The position numbers and the translations under genes are program-made. A stretch of 64,000 nucleotides of DNA, taken from NCBI RefSeq assembly GCF_017873765.1, contig NZ_JAGGKP010000005.1, positions 124,001 to 188,000 of the forward strand, given 5' to 3'. Origin of the DNA: Paenibacillus sediminis. GTDB taxonomy: Bacteria > Bacillota > Bacilli > Paenibacillales > Paenibacillaceae. Below the pieces are notes generated by a model. It had not been told where the DNA came from and ran no database searches. It worked only from the letters and a program-made list of their open reading frames with translations. Each line of letters opens with the position of its first letter. Within the stretch, counting starts at the first letter, position 1. Positions 17,480 to 26,379 of this stretch are shown here, in pieces.

Positions 17480-17965
17480 TTAGTCTTTGTCATCCCCTAC
17501 GTTTTGTTGAGGAGTATATGTCTGACCTGACATATTGTTGTGGTACACAATTTGACCTCCGAAGTGGCCTGTTAAAAAGACAAAAGTTCCTCCTGCCAGT
17601 GACAGAACGAGTGCAAGAGGGATAAACCATTTTCGGCTGTTCGCTCTTCGTTTTTCCATTGAAGGAAGCATTAGCAATAATTTGATGGCGAACAAAACTC
17701 CAAACGAAACCATTGTCAGAAAAGCCATATTTTCATGCCGATGAACCATATCTCGTGTAGCACCAAATGTATTGATAGCAAATCGGACTCCGTCGTCTCC
17801 AGTTAAATAGGCAGCAGCCCCACTCAGCAAGCCAAGACCAAGTAAACCTGTTGCTAATTTATCAAAATGAGCTGGCTTCCACAGCGCTATGATCTGACAT
17901 ATTGCAGCAAGAAATAACAATGCAATCGGAAAATGGACAATAATCGGATGTAATGGTGTGCTCAT
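17480..17965 (-). CDS. DUF2231 membrane protein
   Basis: A 161-residue protein with four predicted membrane helices (about 9-27, 39-58, 79-100, 113-133). The N-terminal PLHPIIVHFPIALLFLAAI motif, with conserved histidines in HP-IIVHFP, is diagnostic of DUF2231. That motif could bind heme or metal, but the family's function is not established. It heads the minus-strand unit with the two-component system, so it may be part of the same response. A GGAGG ribosome site precedes the ATG. Confidence 0.85.
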   Translation of the reverse strand: MSTPLHPIIVHFPIALLFLAAICQIIALWKPAHFDKLATGLLGLGLLSGAAAYLTGDDGVRFAINTFGATRDMVHRHENMAFLTMVSFGVLFAIKLLLMLPSMEKRRANSRKWFIPLALVLSLAGGTFVFLTGHFGGQIVYHNNMSGQTYTPQQNVGDDKD

Positions 17966-18045
17966 ATAGGTTATCCTCCTATAACTATTATTTTCTACAA
18001 AACATAGTAAATCATAAAGATGAAAGAAAGCTGAAAATTGTACTG

Positions 18046-18074
18046 TTGTAATTATTTTAATTTAAAGATATACT
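18046..18074 (+). promoter_or_regulatory. probable sigma-A promoter for the dioxygenase gene
   Basis: TTGTAA (18046-18051) and TATACT (18069-18074) with 17 bases between them, ending 38 bases before the dioxygenase start. Confidence 0.6.
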
Positions 18075-18111
18075 AAATAAAAAGAATTGATCGCATAGGA
18101 GGTAACTGGAT

Positions 18112-19083
18112 ATGCAATTCAAAGGTATACATCACGTGTCCGCTATTACAGCTAAGGCTCCGGAAAATTTTCAGTTTTATACAAAAGTTTTGGGTTTGCG
18201 TTTGATTAAGAAAACGGTCAACCAAGATGATATCTCGGTGTATCATTTATTTTATGGAGACGAGAAGGGGAACCCAGGTACAGAGCTTACTTTCTTCGAG
18301 ATTCCGATGGCTGCGCGCAATCAAGAAGGCAACAACAGCATATCTGGGCTTTCTCTGCGTGTTCCAAGTGATGAAGCATTGAATTACTGGAAAAAACGGT
18401 TTGAGGAATTCAGTGTAGAGCATGAGGAAATTATGAACAGAGCTGGACGGGCTACATTAGCTTTTAAAGATTTCGAAGGACAACGCTTGATTCTGGTGTC
18501 GGATGAACATAACAAGGGGGTTCAAGGGGGAATTCCTTGGTCTAAGAGCCCAACTCCAGCAGAGTATGCTATTCGCGGGCTGGGACCAGTAAAGCTGACT
18601 GTACCCAATGCAGAACTGACCATCAATATACTGAGAGATCTTATGGGATTTAAGCAGACAGGACAATATCCTTCTCCAGTAAATGGTCAACCCGACATCA
18701 TCGTGTTTGAAACAGGTGAAGGAGGAACGGGTGCTGAAGTTCACATCGAGGAGAGAGCGGATCTTGCGCGTGAAGGACTTGGCTATGGAGGCGTGCATCA
18801 TGTGGCATTTCGTGTGGAGGATGAAGAAGAATTGCACAAATGGATTAAACGTATTCGTGAAGTGAGACTCCCTAACTCTGGCTTTGTAGATCGTTTCTAC
18901 TTCCGCTCCCTTTATTTCAGAGAGCCTAACGGCATTCTATTTGAAATTGCAACGGACGGACCGGGATTTGATACGGATGAAGATTTTGAGCATTTAGGAG
19001 AATCACTTGCATTGCCGCCATTCCTTGAGCCTAAACGGGCTCAAATTGAAGCGCTGTTGAAGCCGTTAAATACAAAAGCATAA
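18112..19083 (+). CDS. ring-cleaving dioxygenase (two VOC domains)
   Basis: A 323-residue member of the glyoxalase/bleomycin-resistance/dioxygenase superfamily, resembling the MhqO/MhqA quinone-response dioxygenases. Two VOC domains are seen, residues about 5-135 (start GIHHVSAITAKAPENFQFYTKVLGLRLIKKTVNQDD) and 150-285 (LGPVKLTVPNAE...GYGGVHHVAFRV...YFREPNGILFEIATDGPGF). The metal ligands are expected to be the two HH histidine sites and the late Glu in LFEIA. It likely opens hydroquinone- or catechol-type rings. An AGGAGG site precedes the ATG and a terminator follows. The wrbA gene nearby handles related quinones, which may be chance. Confidence 0.87.
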   Translation: MQFKGIHHVSAITAKAPENFQFYTKVLGLRLIKKTVNQDDISVYHLFYGDEKGNPGTELTFFEIPMAARNQEGNNSISGLSLRVPSDEALNYWKKRFEEFSVEHEEIMNRAGRATLAFKDFEGQRLILVSDEHNKGVQGGIPWSKSPTPAEYAIRGLGPVKLTVPNAELTINILRDLMGFKQTGQYPSPVNGQPDIIVFETGEGGTGAEVHIEERADLAREGLGYGGVHHVAFRVEDEEELHKWIKRIREVRLPNSGFVDRFYFRSLYFREPNGILFEIATDGPGFDTDEDFEHLGESLALPPFLEPKRAQIEALLKPLNTKA

Positions 19084-19092
19084 ATCATTGAA

Positions 19093-20169
19093 GTGATTGA
19101 AGAGAGGGTAAACTCCCTCTCTTTTGCTTTTACAAGAGTAAATTGTACCTGGAAATCAAATAATAAACTTTGCGGAGCAAGTGAACAGCAGGAAACAGAA
19201 ACGGTGACGAATGTGACCGCTGTAGATGGCAAAAACATTGACCAAGTTGCTGAAGTCGTAGCATCTGATGATTTGGTGACAACTGCAGTAGGTGTAGGCG
19301 TACTGAAGCATATTGCCGCTGGCATCGCACAAGGGATAGCCACACGTCTCTCTACTGGTGCAAAGCCGCTGCATGTCATTGCATGCGAAAATGCGATTGG
19401 CGGGAGTGCCCAATTGAAAGAGCACGTATATGCCCTCTTGGATGAAGATGTGAAGCAACAAGCAGCTTCTTCAATTTACTTCCCGAATGCGGCAGTGGAC
19501 AGAATCGTACCCATCCAGCACCATGAAGATCCGCTGCATGTGCAGGTGGAACCTTTTTACGAATGGGTTGTCGATCGTTCTCAAATGCATCCAGAGTTCA
19601 AACCGGTGGACGGCGTGCTCTATGTGGATAATCTTGAGCCATATATTGAACGCAAGCTGTTCACTGTTAACACTGGACACTGCAGTGCTGCCTATTTGGG
19701 ATACACCGCGGGCTTTAAGACGATCCAAGAGGCTATGGCCGATGAACGAATCGCCGCTGACGTGCGCGGAACGTTGCAAGAAACCGGCGCTGTGCTCGTT
19801 AACAGATTTGGCTTCAACGAAGACGAACATGAGCGTTATATTACGAAAATGTTGGATCGCTTCCGAAATCCTTTCTTAACGGATGAAGTGACACGTGTAG
19901 GGCGTTCACCCCTTCGCAAATTGTCACCGAACGATCGGCTAGTGAGACCAGCATTACAGGCGTATGAATTGGGGATTGATACCGACCATCTTACGATGAT
20001 TATGGCAGCTGCGCTCAAGTTTAACTACACGGAAGACCCTGAAGCTACCGAACTTCAGAAGGCAATTATGGAGCTTGGAATAAGCAAGGCGATCACGAAG
20101 TACAAGTCCATTCCTGAAGACCATCCTGTGCACCATAAAATTGTAACGCATTACAACGCAATGAAATAA
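19093..20169 (+). pseudogene. mtlD: mannitol-1-phosphate 5-dehydrogenase, 5'-truncated
   Basis: From about 19177 the frame matches MtlD (ETVTNVTAVDGKNIDQVAEVVASDDLVTTAVGVGVLKHIA, NAAVDRIVP, YVDNLEPYIERKLFTVNTGHCSAAYLGY, ending VTHYNAMK), which reduces fructose-6-phosphate to mannitol-1-phosphate. The family's N-terminal 45 or so residues, beginning with the GAGNIGRGFIG NAD-binding loop, are absent. In their place the open frame reads through the preceding dioxygenase terminator, and I see no ribosome site at the nominal ATG (19093). No mtlA, mtlF or mtlR is present. I therefore call it a remnant made by deletion of the promoter and 5' end. The rest of the frame has no stops, so the loss may be recent. 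Confidence 0.78.
19101..19130 (+). terminator. intrinsic terminator after the dioxygenase gene
   Basis: AGAGAGGG (19101-19108) pairs with CCCTCTCT (19115-19122), followed by TTTT-GC-TTTT. It lies immediately before, and partly inside the open frame of, the mtlD remnant. Confidence 0.85.
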
Positions 20170-20182
20170 TCCCACGACACAA

Positions 20183-20228
20183 CATCTTCCTAAACGTATT
20201 GCGTTTTAGCGGAGGTGTTTTTATTTTA
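20183..20228 (+). terminator. intrinsic terminator after the mtlD remnant
   Basis: AACATCTTCC-TAAACG can pair with CGTTTTA-GC-GGAGGTGTT (about 20183-20221) with G-T pairs and a small bulge, followed by a TTTTATTTT run. Confidence 0.6.
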
Positions 20229-20323
20229 ACTCAAAAATGCACAATAACCTGGTCACACATGTCTTAACCATTATTAAAAGCCACACATATCATGTTATCA
20301 TCTCTCAAATGGAAGGTGATAAA

Positions 20324-20695
20324 GTGGTGAATCGTAATGTTAGACTTTCTTTATTCTCAGGACGAAACTTTACGGGCCGTCGGCTTGACTTTAGACGCGC
20401 TGTTGCGGTTCGAAACCTTGGGGTGTTTGGTTTCAACAATGTACTGTCTAGTTTTAGGCTAAGTAATGTGGTGAATCCCAATCAGGTCACGTTGATATTG
20501 TTCTCCCGTACTAACTTCCGTGGAGCATTCCGTGTATTCCGAGGCAGTCAAAATGTAGCTAATTTGGGACTCTTTAAGTTCGATAATGTAACGTCATCGT
20601 TTATTTTAGTAGGCCGAAGACTTACCAATGCTCAAATCGCTCAAATTCAGAGTCGTGGTGTAGCATCACTAAATGCTCTAGAAATAAGTGAGTAA
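20324..20695 (+). CDS. beta/gamma-crystallin-fold protein
   Basis: A 123-residue protein with two crystallin-like repeats. Repeat 1 is LSLFSGRNFTGRRLDFRRAV...NLGVFGFNNVLSSFRL and repeat 2 is LILFSRTNFRGAFRVFRGSQ...NLGLFKFDNVTSSFIL. Each has the aromatic N-F-x-G turn and the N/D-N-V-x-SSF strand of Greek-key crystallin motifs, which often bind calcium. A short C-terminal tail follows. There is no signal peptide, so a cytosolic or spore role is possible but unproven. I choose the GTG at 20324 (or 20327) because GGAAGGTGAT at 20311-20320 is a good ribosome site; the longer ATG-started frame from 20237 has none. A terminator follows. Confidence 0.75.
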   Translation: MVNRNVRLSLFSGRNFTGRRLDFRRAVAVRNLGVFGFNNVLSSFRLSNVVNPNQVTLILFSRTNFRGAFRVFRGSQNVANLGLFKFDNVTSSFILVGRRLTNAQIAQIQSRGVASLNALEISE

Positions 20696-20719
20696 TTTAA
20701 AATCATGAATATGTCCATA

Positions 20720-20762
20720 TTAAATCCCTGACAAGTGTGCTGGTCAGGGATTTAATTTTTTA
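20720..20762 (+). terminator. intrinsic terminator after the crystallin-like gene
   Basis: TTAAATCCCTGAC (20720-20732) pairs perfectly with GTCAGGGATTTAA (20743-20755), followed by a T-run. Confidence 0.9.
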
Positions 20763-20850
20763 TAGTGACTTTTCGCTTGAAAGTATATACACCATTGCCT
20801 AACTAATACATAAATTAGCAATAAGAAGTAATGGAGAGGTGGAGATTCAA

Positions 20851-21282
20851 TTGTATGTTCCTGCGTATTTTCGTCCTTCGGCTGACGCAGCTCTAATTGG
20901 CAACATTGCAAAAGCAATCAATGGAGAATATAGTGCAATCGCATGCTATGAGCAATTGGCCAGAATGGCTCCAAATGAGGAAGAGAGAAATCAAATTGTT
21001 GAAATTCGAAAAGACGAGATTCGCCACTTTCAAACTTTTTCACAAATTTATACTTTACTGACAGGGAGACATCCTGCACCTCAAATTGTTGAACGATGTC
21101 CTTCGGAGTACAAGGCAGGAATCCATTTTGCATTTAGAGACGAACAAGAGACGGTTGATTTTTACTTGGATATTGCCGATCAGGCGAACGATCCGACGAT
21201 TAAGCAGCATTTCAAGCGTGCATCAGCGGATGAACAGAATCATGCAGTGTGGTTTCTATATTTCATAACTAAGGCGAGGTAA
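20851..21282 (+). CDS. ferritin-like (DUF2383/rubrerythrin-type) protein
   Basis: A 143-residue four-helix-bundle protein. Metal-ligand-type residues are arranged as in ferritin-like proteins: E in AINGEYSAIACYEQLARMAP, E-x-x-H in RKDEIRHFQTF, E in FRDEQETVDFYLDIADQA, and E-x-x-H in SADEQNHAVWF. This is a di-iron or iron-storage-like site; its substrate is unknown. The open frame begins at a GTG at 20839, but I prefer the TTG at 20851 because GGTGGAG at 20838-20844 then lies six bases away. No similar gene is adjacent. Confidence 0.8.
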   Translation: MYVPAYFRPSADAALIGNIAKAINGEYSAIACYEQLARMAPNEEERNQIVEIRKDEIRHFQTFSQIYTLLTGRHPAPQIVERCPSEYKAGIHFAFRDEQETVDFYLDIADQANDPTIKQHFKRASADEQNHAVWFLYFITKAR

Positions 21283-21326
21283 TCACCTCTCCAGGTCGTT
21301 TTTCTAGGCAATGATAACATGAACTC

Positions 21327-21884
21327 TTACTGCTCTGCTCGATTTTGTCGAAGGAGTTCAGCAACGTTATGATGACCTTGGCTGATCGCAACCGATAACG
21401 CCGTTTCGCCGCCTTCAGCCTTTGAGTTTACATCAGCTCCATGTTCGATTAATAAGCGGATAATTTCTAGATTATCGTCGTGAAAGGAGGCGGTGTGCAA
21501 GCATGTGTGGCCGTTGCTGTCGAAAATATTAGTTTGTGCCTTGTTTACAAGCAGCAGCCGAATAACATCCACATTTCGCTCTCCAGCAATGGCTGCGTGA
21601 AGTGCAGTGTTGGAAGGGATGAAGGTAATCTTGGAATGAGACACGGCATCAATATCTGCGCCATAATCAAGTAATACTTGCACAGCGTCCTTTTTACCAA
21701 AATGGGCTGCATATCCTAGAGGCGTAAGTCCGTCGCTGTTTTCTCTGTTTGCCAGCTCGGGGTGAGCTTCGAAGATGTCTCTTAGCTGTCTATATTTGTT
21801 CTGGATGAATGTATTTTTTTCCTGCGAGCAACATAAAGAAGAGAGGCATTCCTGTGCCTCTCTTCTTTTAATCGATAGAACCAT
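21327..21884 (-). pseudogene. ankyrin-repeat protein, probably lacking its start
   Basis: From about residue 30 of the open frame the protein is a run of four ankyrin repeats: NSDGLTPLGYAAHFGKKDAVQVLLDYGAD, NTALHAAIAGERNVDVIRLLLVNKA, NGHTCLHTASFHDDNLEIIRLLIEHGAD and GGETALSVAISQGHHNVAELLRQ. The only in-frame ATG (21884) lies inside the end of speD, and the first codons are encoded by the speD terminator hairpin. No ribosome site or alternative start was found between there and the repeats. Relatives normally have a short helical lead before RDIFEAHPELAN. I think the 5' end was lost, but a translationally coupled product cannot be excluded. Confidence 0.6.
21835..21868 (-). terminator. hairpin at the end of speD
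   Basis: A perfect 14-base stem (21835-21848 with 21855-21868) and 6-base loop begins at the speD stop codon. The T-tract on the minus strand is short (TTCTTT), so termination may be partial. Confidence 0.7.
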
Positions 21885-22689
21885 GCTTCATATTTTTCCC
21901 GTAGTATATTTCGTCCATTTCCGTCTTTAATCGTTCTGTGATCTCATCTTGCTCCGCTGTATTTAATTTGTCTTTTGTATACCCAAATAAATAGTTATTC
22001 AAATCAAATTGTCTGAGCTTGCACTTCGTGTGGAATATATTGTCTTGATACACATTTACATCAATCATGTGATATAAATCTTTCACTTCTTCCGGGATGT
22101 AATTTTGAATTGAGCTTATATCGTGATCAATGAATAATTTGAGTCCGCTAATGTCTCTGGTGAACCCCCGTACTCGGTAATCGATCGTCATAATATCCGC
22201 ATTAAACGAGTGAATCAAATAATTGAGTGCCTTAAGCGGTGATATTTCCCCGCAGGTAGATACATCAATATCTGCTCGAAAGGTGCTGATTCCTTCGTCG
22301 GGATGGTATTCTGGATAAGTATGAACAGAGATATGACTCTTATCGAGCTGCATGACTACCGAATCGGGCAGAGGACCAGGTGATTCCTCGAATGATTCAG
22401 TAGGCACTTCTACGACAGGGCCCTCTGATACAAGCAAGATGACGCTTGCTCCTTGAGGCACATAATCTTGTTTAGCAATGTTAAGTATATGAGCGCCTAT
22501 AATATCAGACACTGTTTTCAAAATCGTTGTTAAGCGGTCTGCGTTATATTGTTCGTCTATATATTCTAGATAGGCTTCACGTTCTTGTTTGGTCTTGGTA
22601 TAACAAATGTCATACATATTAAAGCTTAGTGACTTTGTCAGATTGTTAAACCCGTGAAGTGTGATACGCTGTTCCGGTGTTAGTTCCAT
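21868..22689 (-). CDS. speD: S-adenosylmethionine decarboxylase proenzyme, E. coli type
   Basis: Makes decarboxylated SAM, the aminopropyl donor for spermidine. The 273-residue proenzyme carries the self-cleavage site [13 protein letters not shown], where cleavage before Ser118 would create the pyruvoyl group, and the [20 protein letters not shown] active-site segment. This long form is the E. coli-type class 1A enzyme rather than the short B. subtilis type. No spermidine synthase gene is adjacent. A hairpin follows directly at the stop codon. Confidence 0.95.
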   Translation of the reverse strand: MELTPEQRITLHGFNNLTKSLSFNMYDICYTKTKQEREAYLEYIDEQYNADRLTTILKTVSDIIGAHILNIAKQDYVPQGASVILLVSEGPVVEVPTESFEESPGPLPDSVVMQLDKSHISVHTYPEYHPDEGISTFRADIDVSTCGEISPLKALNYLIHSFNADIMTIDYRVRGFTRDISGLKLFIDHDISSIQNYIPEEVKDLYHMIDVNVYQDNIFHTKCKLRQFDLNNYLFGYTKDKLNTAEQDEITERLKTEMDEIYYGKNMKHGSID

Positions 22690-22785
22690 GAATAGTATCC
22701 CCTTTGTTGCTTTAGTAAAAGGATATTATTCCCTTGTAAGATGTTCCTATTCTAGGGGAAGACATTATGCAGCCTTGAATACATC

Positions 22786-24279
22786 TTATTTATCTTTCTT
22801 CACAAATAAGGTGCAACACTCCACATGTGCTGTCTGCGGGAACATATCTACCGGCTGAACCCACTCGATAGAGTAACCGGCATCCAGCAACACCTTGCTA
22901 TCCTTAGCGAGAGTAGACGGATTACAAGAGACGTAGACGAACCGCTTTGGCTTCGTGCGGACAACGGCATCTAGAAAACGATTGTCTAGCCCTGTGCGAG
23001 GCGGGTCGGCGATGATGACGTCAGGAGTGTAGCCCTGTTTCACCCAGCGCGGCAGCAGTTCCTCGGCTTGTCCAGTATAGAAGGTAACGTTATTACGGTT
23101 ATTGCGGACCGCATTTTCTTTGGCGTCCTCTACGGCTTCGGGAATCGACTCGATGCCTCGTACTTCTTTGGCGTAAGGAGCAAGCCACAAGCCGATCGTT
23201 CCTGTTCCGCAGTAAGCATCAACAACAGTTTCCTTCCCTGTCAGTCCCGCTGCTACGCGTACCGATTCATAGAGTTTAACGGTCTGCTCGGGATTCAGCT
23301 GGAAGAAGGCGCGAGGGGAGAGATTGAACTCAAGATCGCTAAGCGACTCTTCCATAGCTTCTTCGCCCCAGAGCAGAATGGTTCGGTCCCCGAAAATAAG
23401 CGATGTGTTCTTTGGATTAATGTTCATCGAAATGCCAGTCACCTCAGGAATGCCTAGCCGAATTGCTTTGATCAACTGATCCTGCTTAGGCAATTTATCG
23501 GATACGGTGACTAGCGTTACTTGGATATGACCGGACTGGAATCCGTAACGAACGATAATCGTGCGCACGAGTCCTGTGTTTGTACGCTCTTTGTAGATCG
23601 GAATATGAAGCAGTTCAAGCGCTTCTTTTACTTTTTGAACGGCCTCATTCACCTTCGGATGCTGAATTGGACAACCCGTAATATCAACAATTTCATGTGA
23701 ATTTGCCGAGTAGAGGCCTGCGATGAGCTGGCCATTTTTTTCACCTAATTGCAGCTGCGCCTTATTTCGATAGCCCCAAGGATGATCCATGCCGATCATC
23801 GGCTTCATCTTCAGATCTTCAATCCCAGCATAGCGGCTGAATGCTTCAAGAATAATATTTTCTTTACCGCGAAGTTGCCCTTCATAATTGATATGTTGAA
23901 TTTGACAGCCGCCGCAAATACCGAATACAGGGCAAGGAGGTTCGATACGATGTGCAGATTTTTTTTCAATAAATTGCGGATCTGCTTTTATGAACTTAGG
24001 CTCGATATGAGTGACCTTTGCCTTCACGACTTCATCAGGAAGAACACCATCGATAAACACAGCTTTGCGCCGATAGTAACCGACACCTTCTCCGTTAATG
24101 CCAAGCCGTTTTATGGTGACTACGATTTTATCTCCGACTCGAAGCTCTTCTGCATGCTCGGGTCCTTTCATCGCAGCAGGAGCTTTTTTTCTATTCACCA
24201 GATTGTTATTTTTAGCCTCAATATTTACTTGTTTTTTATATGAGTTAGTTCCCTTAGCGGGATTATGTTTTTGTGTCAT
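22786..24279 (-). CDS. rlmD: 23S rRNA (uracil-C5)-methyltransferase, RlmD/RlmCD type
   Basis: Methylates U1939 (and, in Gram-positive dual enzymes, U747) of 23S rRNA with SAM. A Lys/Asn-rich N-terminal lead of about 45 residues precedes a TRAM domain (VGDKIVVTIKRLGINGEGVGYYRRKAVFIDGVLP). The iron-sulfur cysteine cluster CPVFGICGGCQIQH follows, then the SAM-binding VVDAYCGTGTIGLWLA motif and the catalytic cysteine in YVSCNPSTLAKD. I use the ATG at 24279, since GGAG lies nine bases upstream; the open frame starts five codons earlier. Whether it acts at one or two rRNA sites cannot be told. Confidence 0.92.
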   Translation of the reverse strand: MTQKHNPAKGTNSYKKQVNIEAKNNNLVNRKKAPAAMKGPEHAEELRVGDKIVVTIKRLGINGEGVGYYRRKAVFIDGVLPDEVVKAKVTHIEPKFIKADPQFIEKKSAHRIEPPCPVFGICGGCQIQHINYEGQLRGKENIILEAFSRYAGIEDLKMKPMIGMDHPWGYRNKAQLQLGEKNGQLIAGLYSANSHEIVDITGCPIQHPKVNEAVQKVKEALELLHIPIYKERTNTGLVRTIIVRYGFQSGHIQVTLVTVSDKLPKQDQLIKAIRLGIPEVTGISMNINPKNTSLIFGDRTILLWGEEAMEESLSDLEFNLSPRAFFQLNPEQTVKLYESVRVAAGLTGKETVVDAYCGTGTIGLWLAPYAKEVRGIESIPEAVEDAKENAVRNNRNNVTFYTGQAEELLPRWVKQGYTPDVIIADPPRTGLDNRFLDAVVRTKPKRFVYVSCNPSTLAKDSKVLLDAGYSIEWVQPVDMFPQTAHVECCTLFVKKDK

Positions 24280-24491
24280 TAGGTACTTCTCCATCCTGCG
24301 TTATTTTCCAGTTAACTATACCATTTGTTGCAGTGAAATGCTATGCGGACAGCTTTGATTAGACGCATGATGGAGGCGCATCTTTAGCGCACTTTTTCAT
24401 ACGGTCTTTGGTTGCTGTTTTCGTAAATCCTCGTTAAACTTAAACAAGAGTAAATCTTAGTTTATCGGATCAAAGTTAGGAGATTGAGGAC

Positions 24492-26366
24492 ATGAGCTTA
24501 GATATTGTGCCTCGGCAAATGGAAGAAGCGAGAGAACTGCTTCAGAAGGTGTATGGATATCAAGACTTTCGAGAAGGGCAGAAGAAAATAGTAGCAAGTG
24601 TTCTAGAGGGACGCGACACGCTTGGCATTATGCCTACTGGTGGTGGGAAATCAATATGCTACCAAATTCCTGCACTCATGATGCAAGGACTGACCTTGGT
24701 CATATCACCGCTTATTTCCCTGATGAAGGACCAAGTGGATGCTTTGACGACGATGGGGGTAGCTGCTGCATATATCAATAGTACACTTTCGGGCAAAGAA
24801 GTAAATGAACGGATTCGCGCAGCCAAGAGGGGAGAACTTAAGCTTCTGTATGTCGCGCCAGAACGGCTGGAGCTGGATTGGTTCCGCGCAGAAATGAGCG
24901 AGCTCGGCATTTCCTGTGTAGCTGTTGATGAGGCGCACTGTGTATCGCAGTGGGGGCATGATTTTCGGACTAGTTATTTGGCGATTGCGCCTTTTGTAAG
25001 AGAGTTGCCGAATCGTCCGATTGTAGCTGCTTTTACGGCAACGGCCACACCGGAAGTGACCGAGGACATACTCAAGCTGCTTCGTCTTCAAGAGCCAGAG
25101 GTGTTCGTTACAGGGCTTGGGCGTAACAACCTGGCCATGTCCGTGCTGCGCGGCGAGAACAAGCGTGAGTTCATTATGCAGTATGCAGCCAATCATACGC
25201 ACCAGTCAGGCATTATTTATGCTGCAACACGTAAAGAAGTAGATGATTTGTATGAGCGCCTCGTTCGTCAAGGATTGTCCGCGGGGCGGTATCATGCAGG
25301 GATGTCAGATCAGGAGCGGGCAGCGATGCAAGAGGCTTTCCTATACGACGATGTGCGCATTATGGTAGCTACAAATGCATTCGGCATGGGAATTGACAAG
25401 TCGAACGTGCGTTATGTCATCCATTACAATATGCCGAAAAATATGGAGGCATATGTTCAAGAAGCAGGTCGTGCAGGACGAGACGGGGAGCCGAGCGAGT
25501 GCATTTTGCTGTTCAGTCCTCAAGATATTATGACGCAGAAATTTCTTATCGAGCAGAACCCGCAGGATTCAGAGCGAAAGCATAATGAATATCGCAAGCT
25601 GCAACAGATGACGGAATATTGCTACACGAATCGCTGCTTGCGTAACGCAATGCTCGATTATTTCGGCGAGCAACATGAGGATCAGCCCTGCGGTATATGC
25701 AGCTCTTGTACAGATGAGCGAGAGCTCGTAGACATGACCGTCGATGCGCAGAAAATTTTCTCTTGTATCCATAGGCTCCGCGAACGGTTCGGTGTCGGGG
25801 TGGTGGCCTCAGTACTCAAAGGCTCAAGGAACAAAAAGGTGCTGCAGTACGGCTTCGACCGTCTGCCTACCTACGGGATGATGAGCGAGCGTACTGAGAA
25901 GGACATTTCGGAGCAGATTAATATGCTGGTGGCAGAAGGGTATTTGGCTTTGTCGGAAGGACAATATCCAGTCGTTCGCCTGCAGCAGATGGCCGCTGAA
26001 GTGTTAAAGGGCAAGCGCCAAGTAATGCAGCGTGTCGTACGCACCGTATCTCAGGCGGCTTCTGCTCGTACGAGAGATGGACACCGCAGGCAAGCTCTAG
26101 ACAGCGGGCCGTCTGCTATGAATGAAACAGTCTTCGAGCAGCTGCGGCTTATACGACGTGAACTGGCAGCCAAAGAGAAGGTGCCTTCATATATTATTTT
26201 TAACGATGCGACATTAAGAGAGATGAGTGTGGTATGCCCTGTGACGGAACGAGATATGCTGAACATTAAAGGGGTTGGAGAGGTCAAATTCCGCAAGTAC
26301 GGGGCACCGTTTTTGCAGTTTTTTCAGAATCAGAATATAGACAGCTTTGCCGCTGATTATGAATGA
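24492..26366 (+). CDS. recQ: ATP-dependent DNA helicase RecQ
   Basis: 3'-5' DNA helicase acting in recombination and fork repair. The 624-residue protein has Walker A TGGGKSICYQIP (near residue 54), the DEAH-type box VDEAHCVSQWGHDF, motif VI (QEAGRAGRDG), the zinc-binding C-x..C-x2-C-x2-C region (CYTNRC...CGICSSC), a winged-helix RQC domain and a C-terminal HRDC domain (about 540-615). It overlaps nothing and is followed after 13 bases by the B12/radical-SAM gene, so the two are probably co-transcribed. Confidence 0.95.
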   Translation: MSLDIVPRQMEEARELLQKVYGYQDFREGQKKIVASVLEGRDTLGIMPTGGGKSICYQIPALMMQGLTLVISPLISLMKDQVDALTTMGVAAAYINSTLSGKEVNERIRAAKRGELKLLYVAPERLELDWFRAEMSELGISCVAVDEAHCVSQWGHDFRTSYLAIAPFVRELPNRPIVAAFTATATPEVTEDILKLLRLQEPEVFVTGLGRNNLAMSVLRGENKREFIMQYAANHTHQSGIIYAATRKEVDDLYERLVRQGLSAGRYHAGMSDQERAAMQEAFLYDDVRIMVATNAFGMGIDKSNVRYVIHYNMPKNMEAYVQEAGRAGRDGEPSECILLFSPQDIMTQKFLIEQNPQDSERKHNEYRKLQQMTEYCYTNRCLRNAMLDYFGEQHEDQPCGICSSCTDERELVDMTVDAQKIFSCIHRLRERFGVGVVASVLKGSRNKKVLQYGFDRLPTYGMMSERTEKDISEQINMLVAEGYLALSEGQYPVVRLQQMAAEVLKGKRQVMQRVVRTVSQAASARTRDGHRRQALDSGPSAMNETVFEQLRLIRRELAAKEKVPSYIIFNDATLREMSVVCPVTERDMLNIKGVGEVKFRKYGAPFLQFFQNQNIDSFAADYE

Positions 26367-26379
26367 AGGATCGTGAGTT

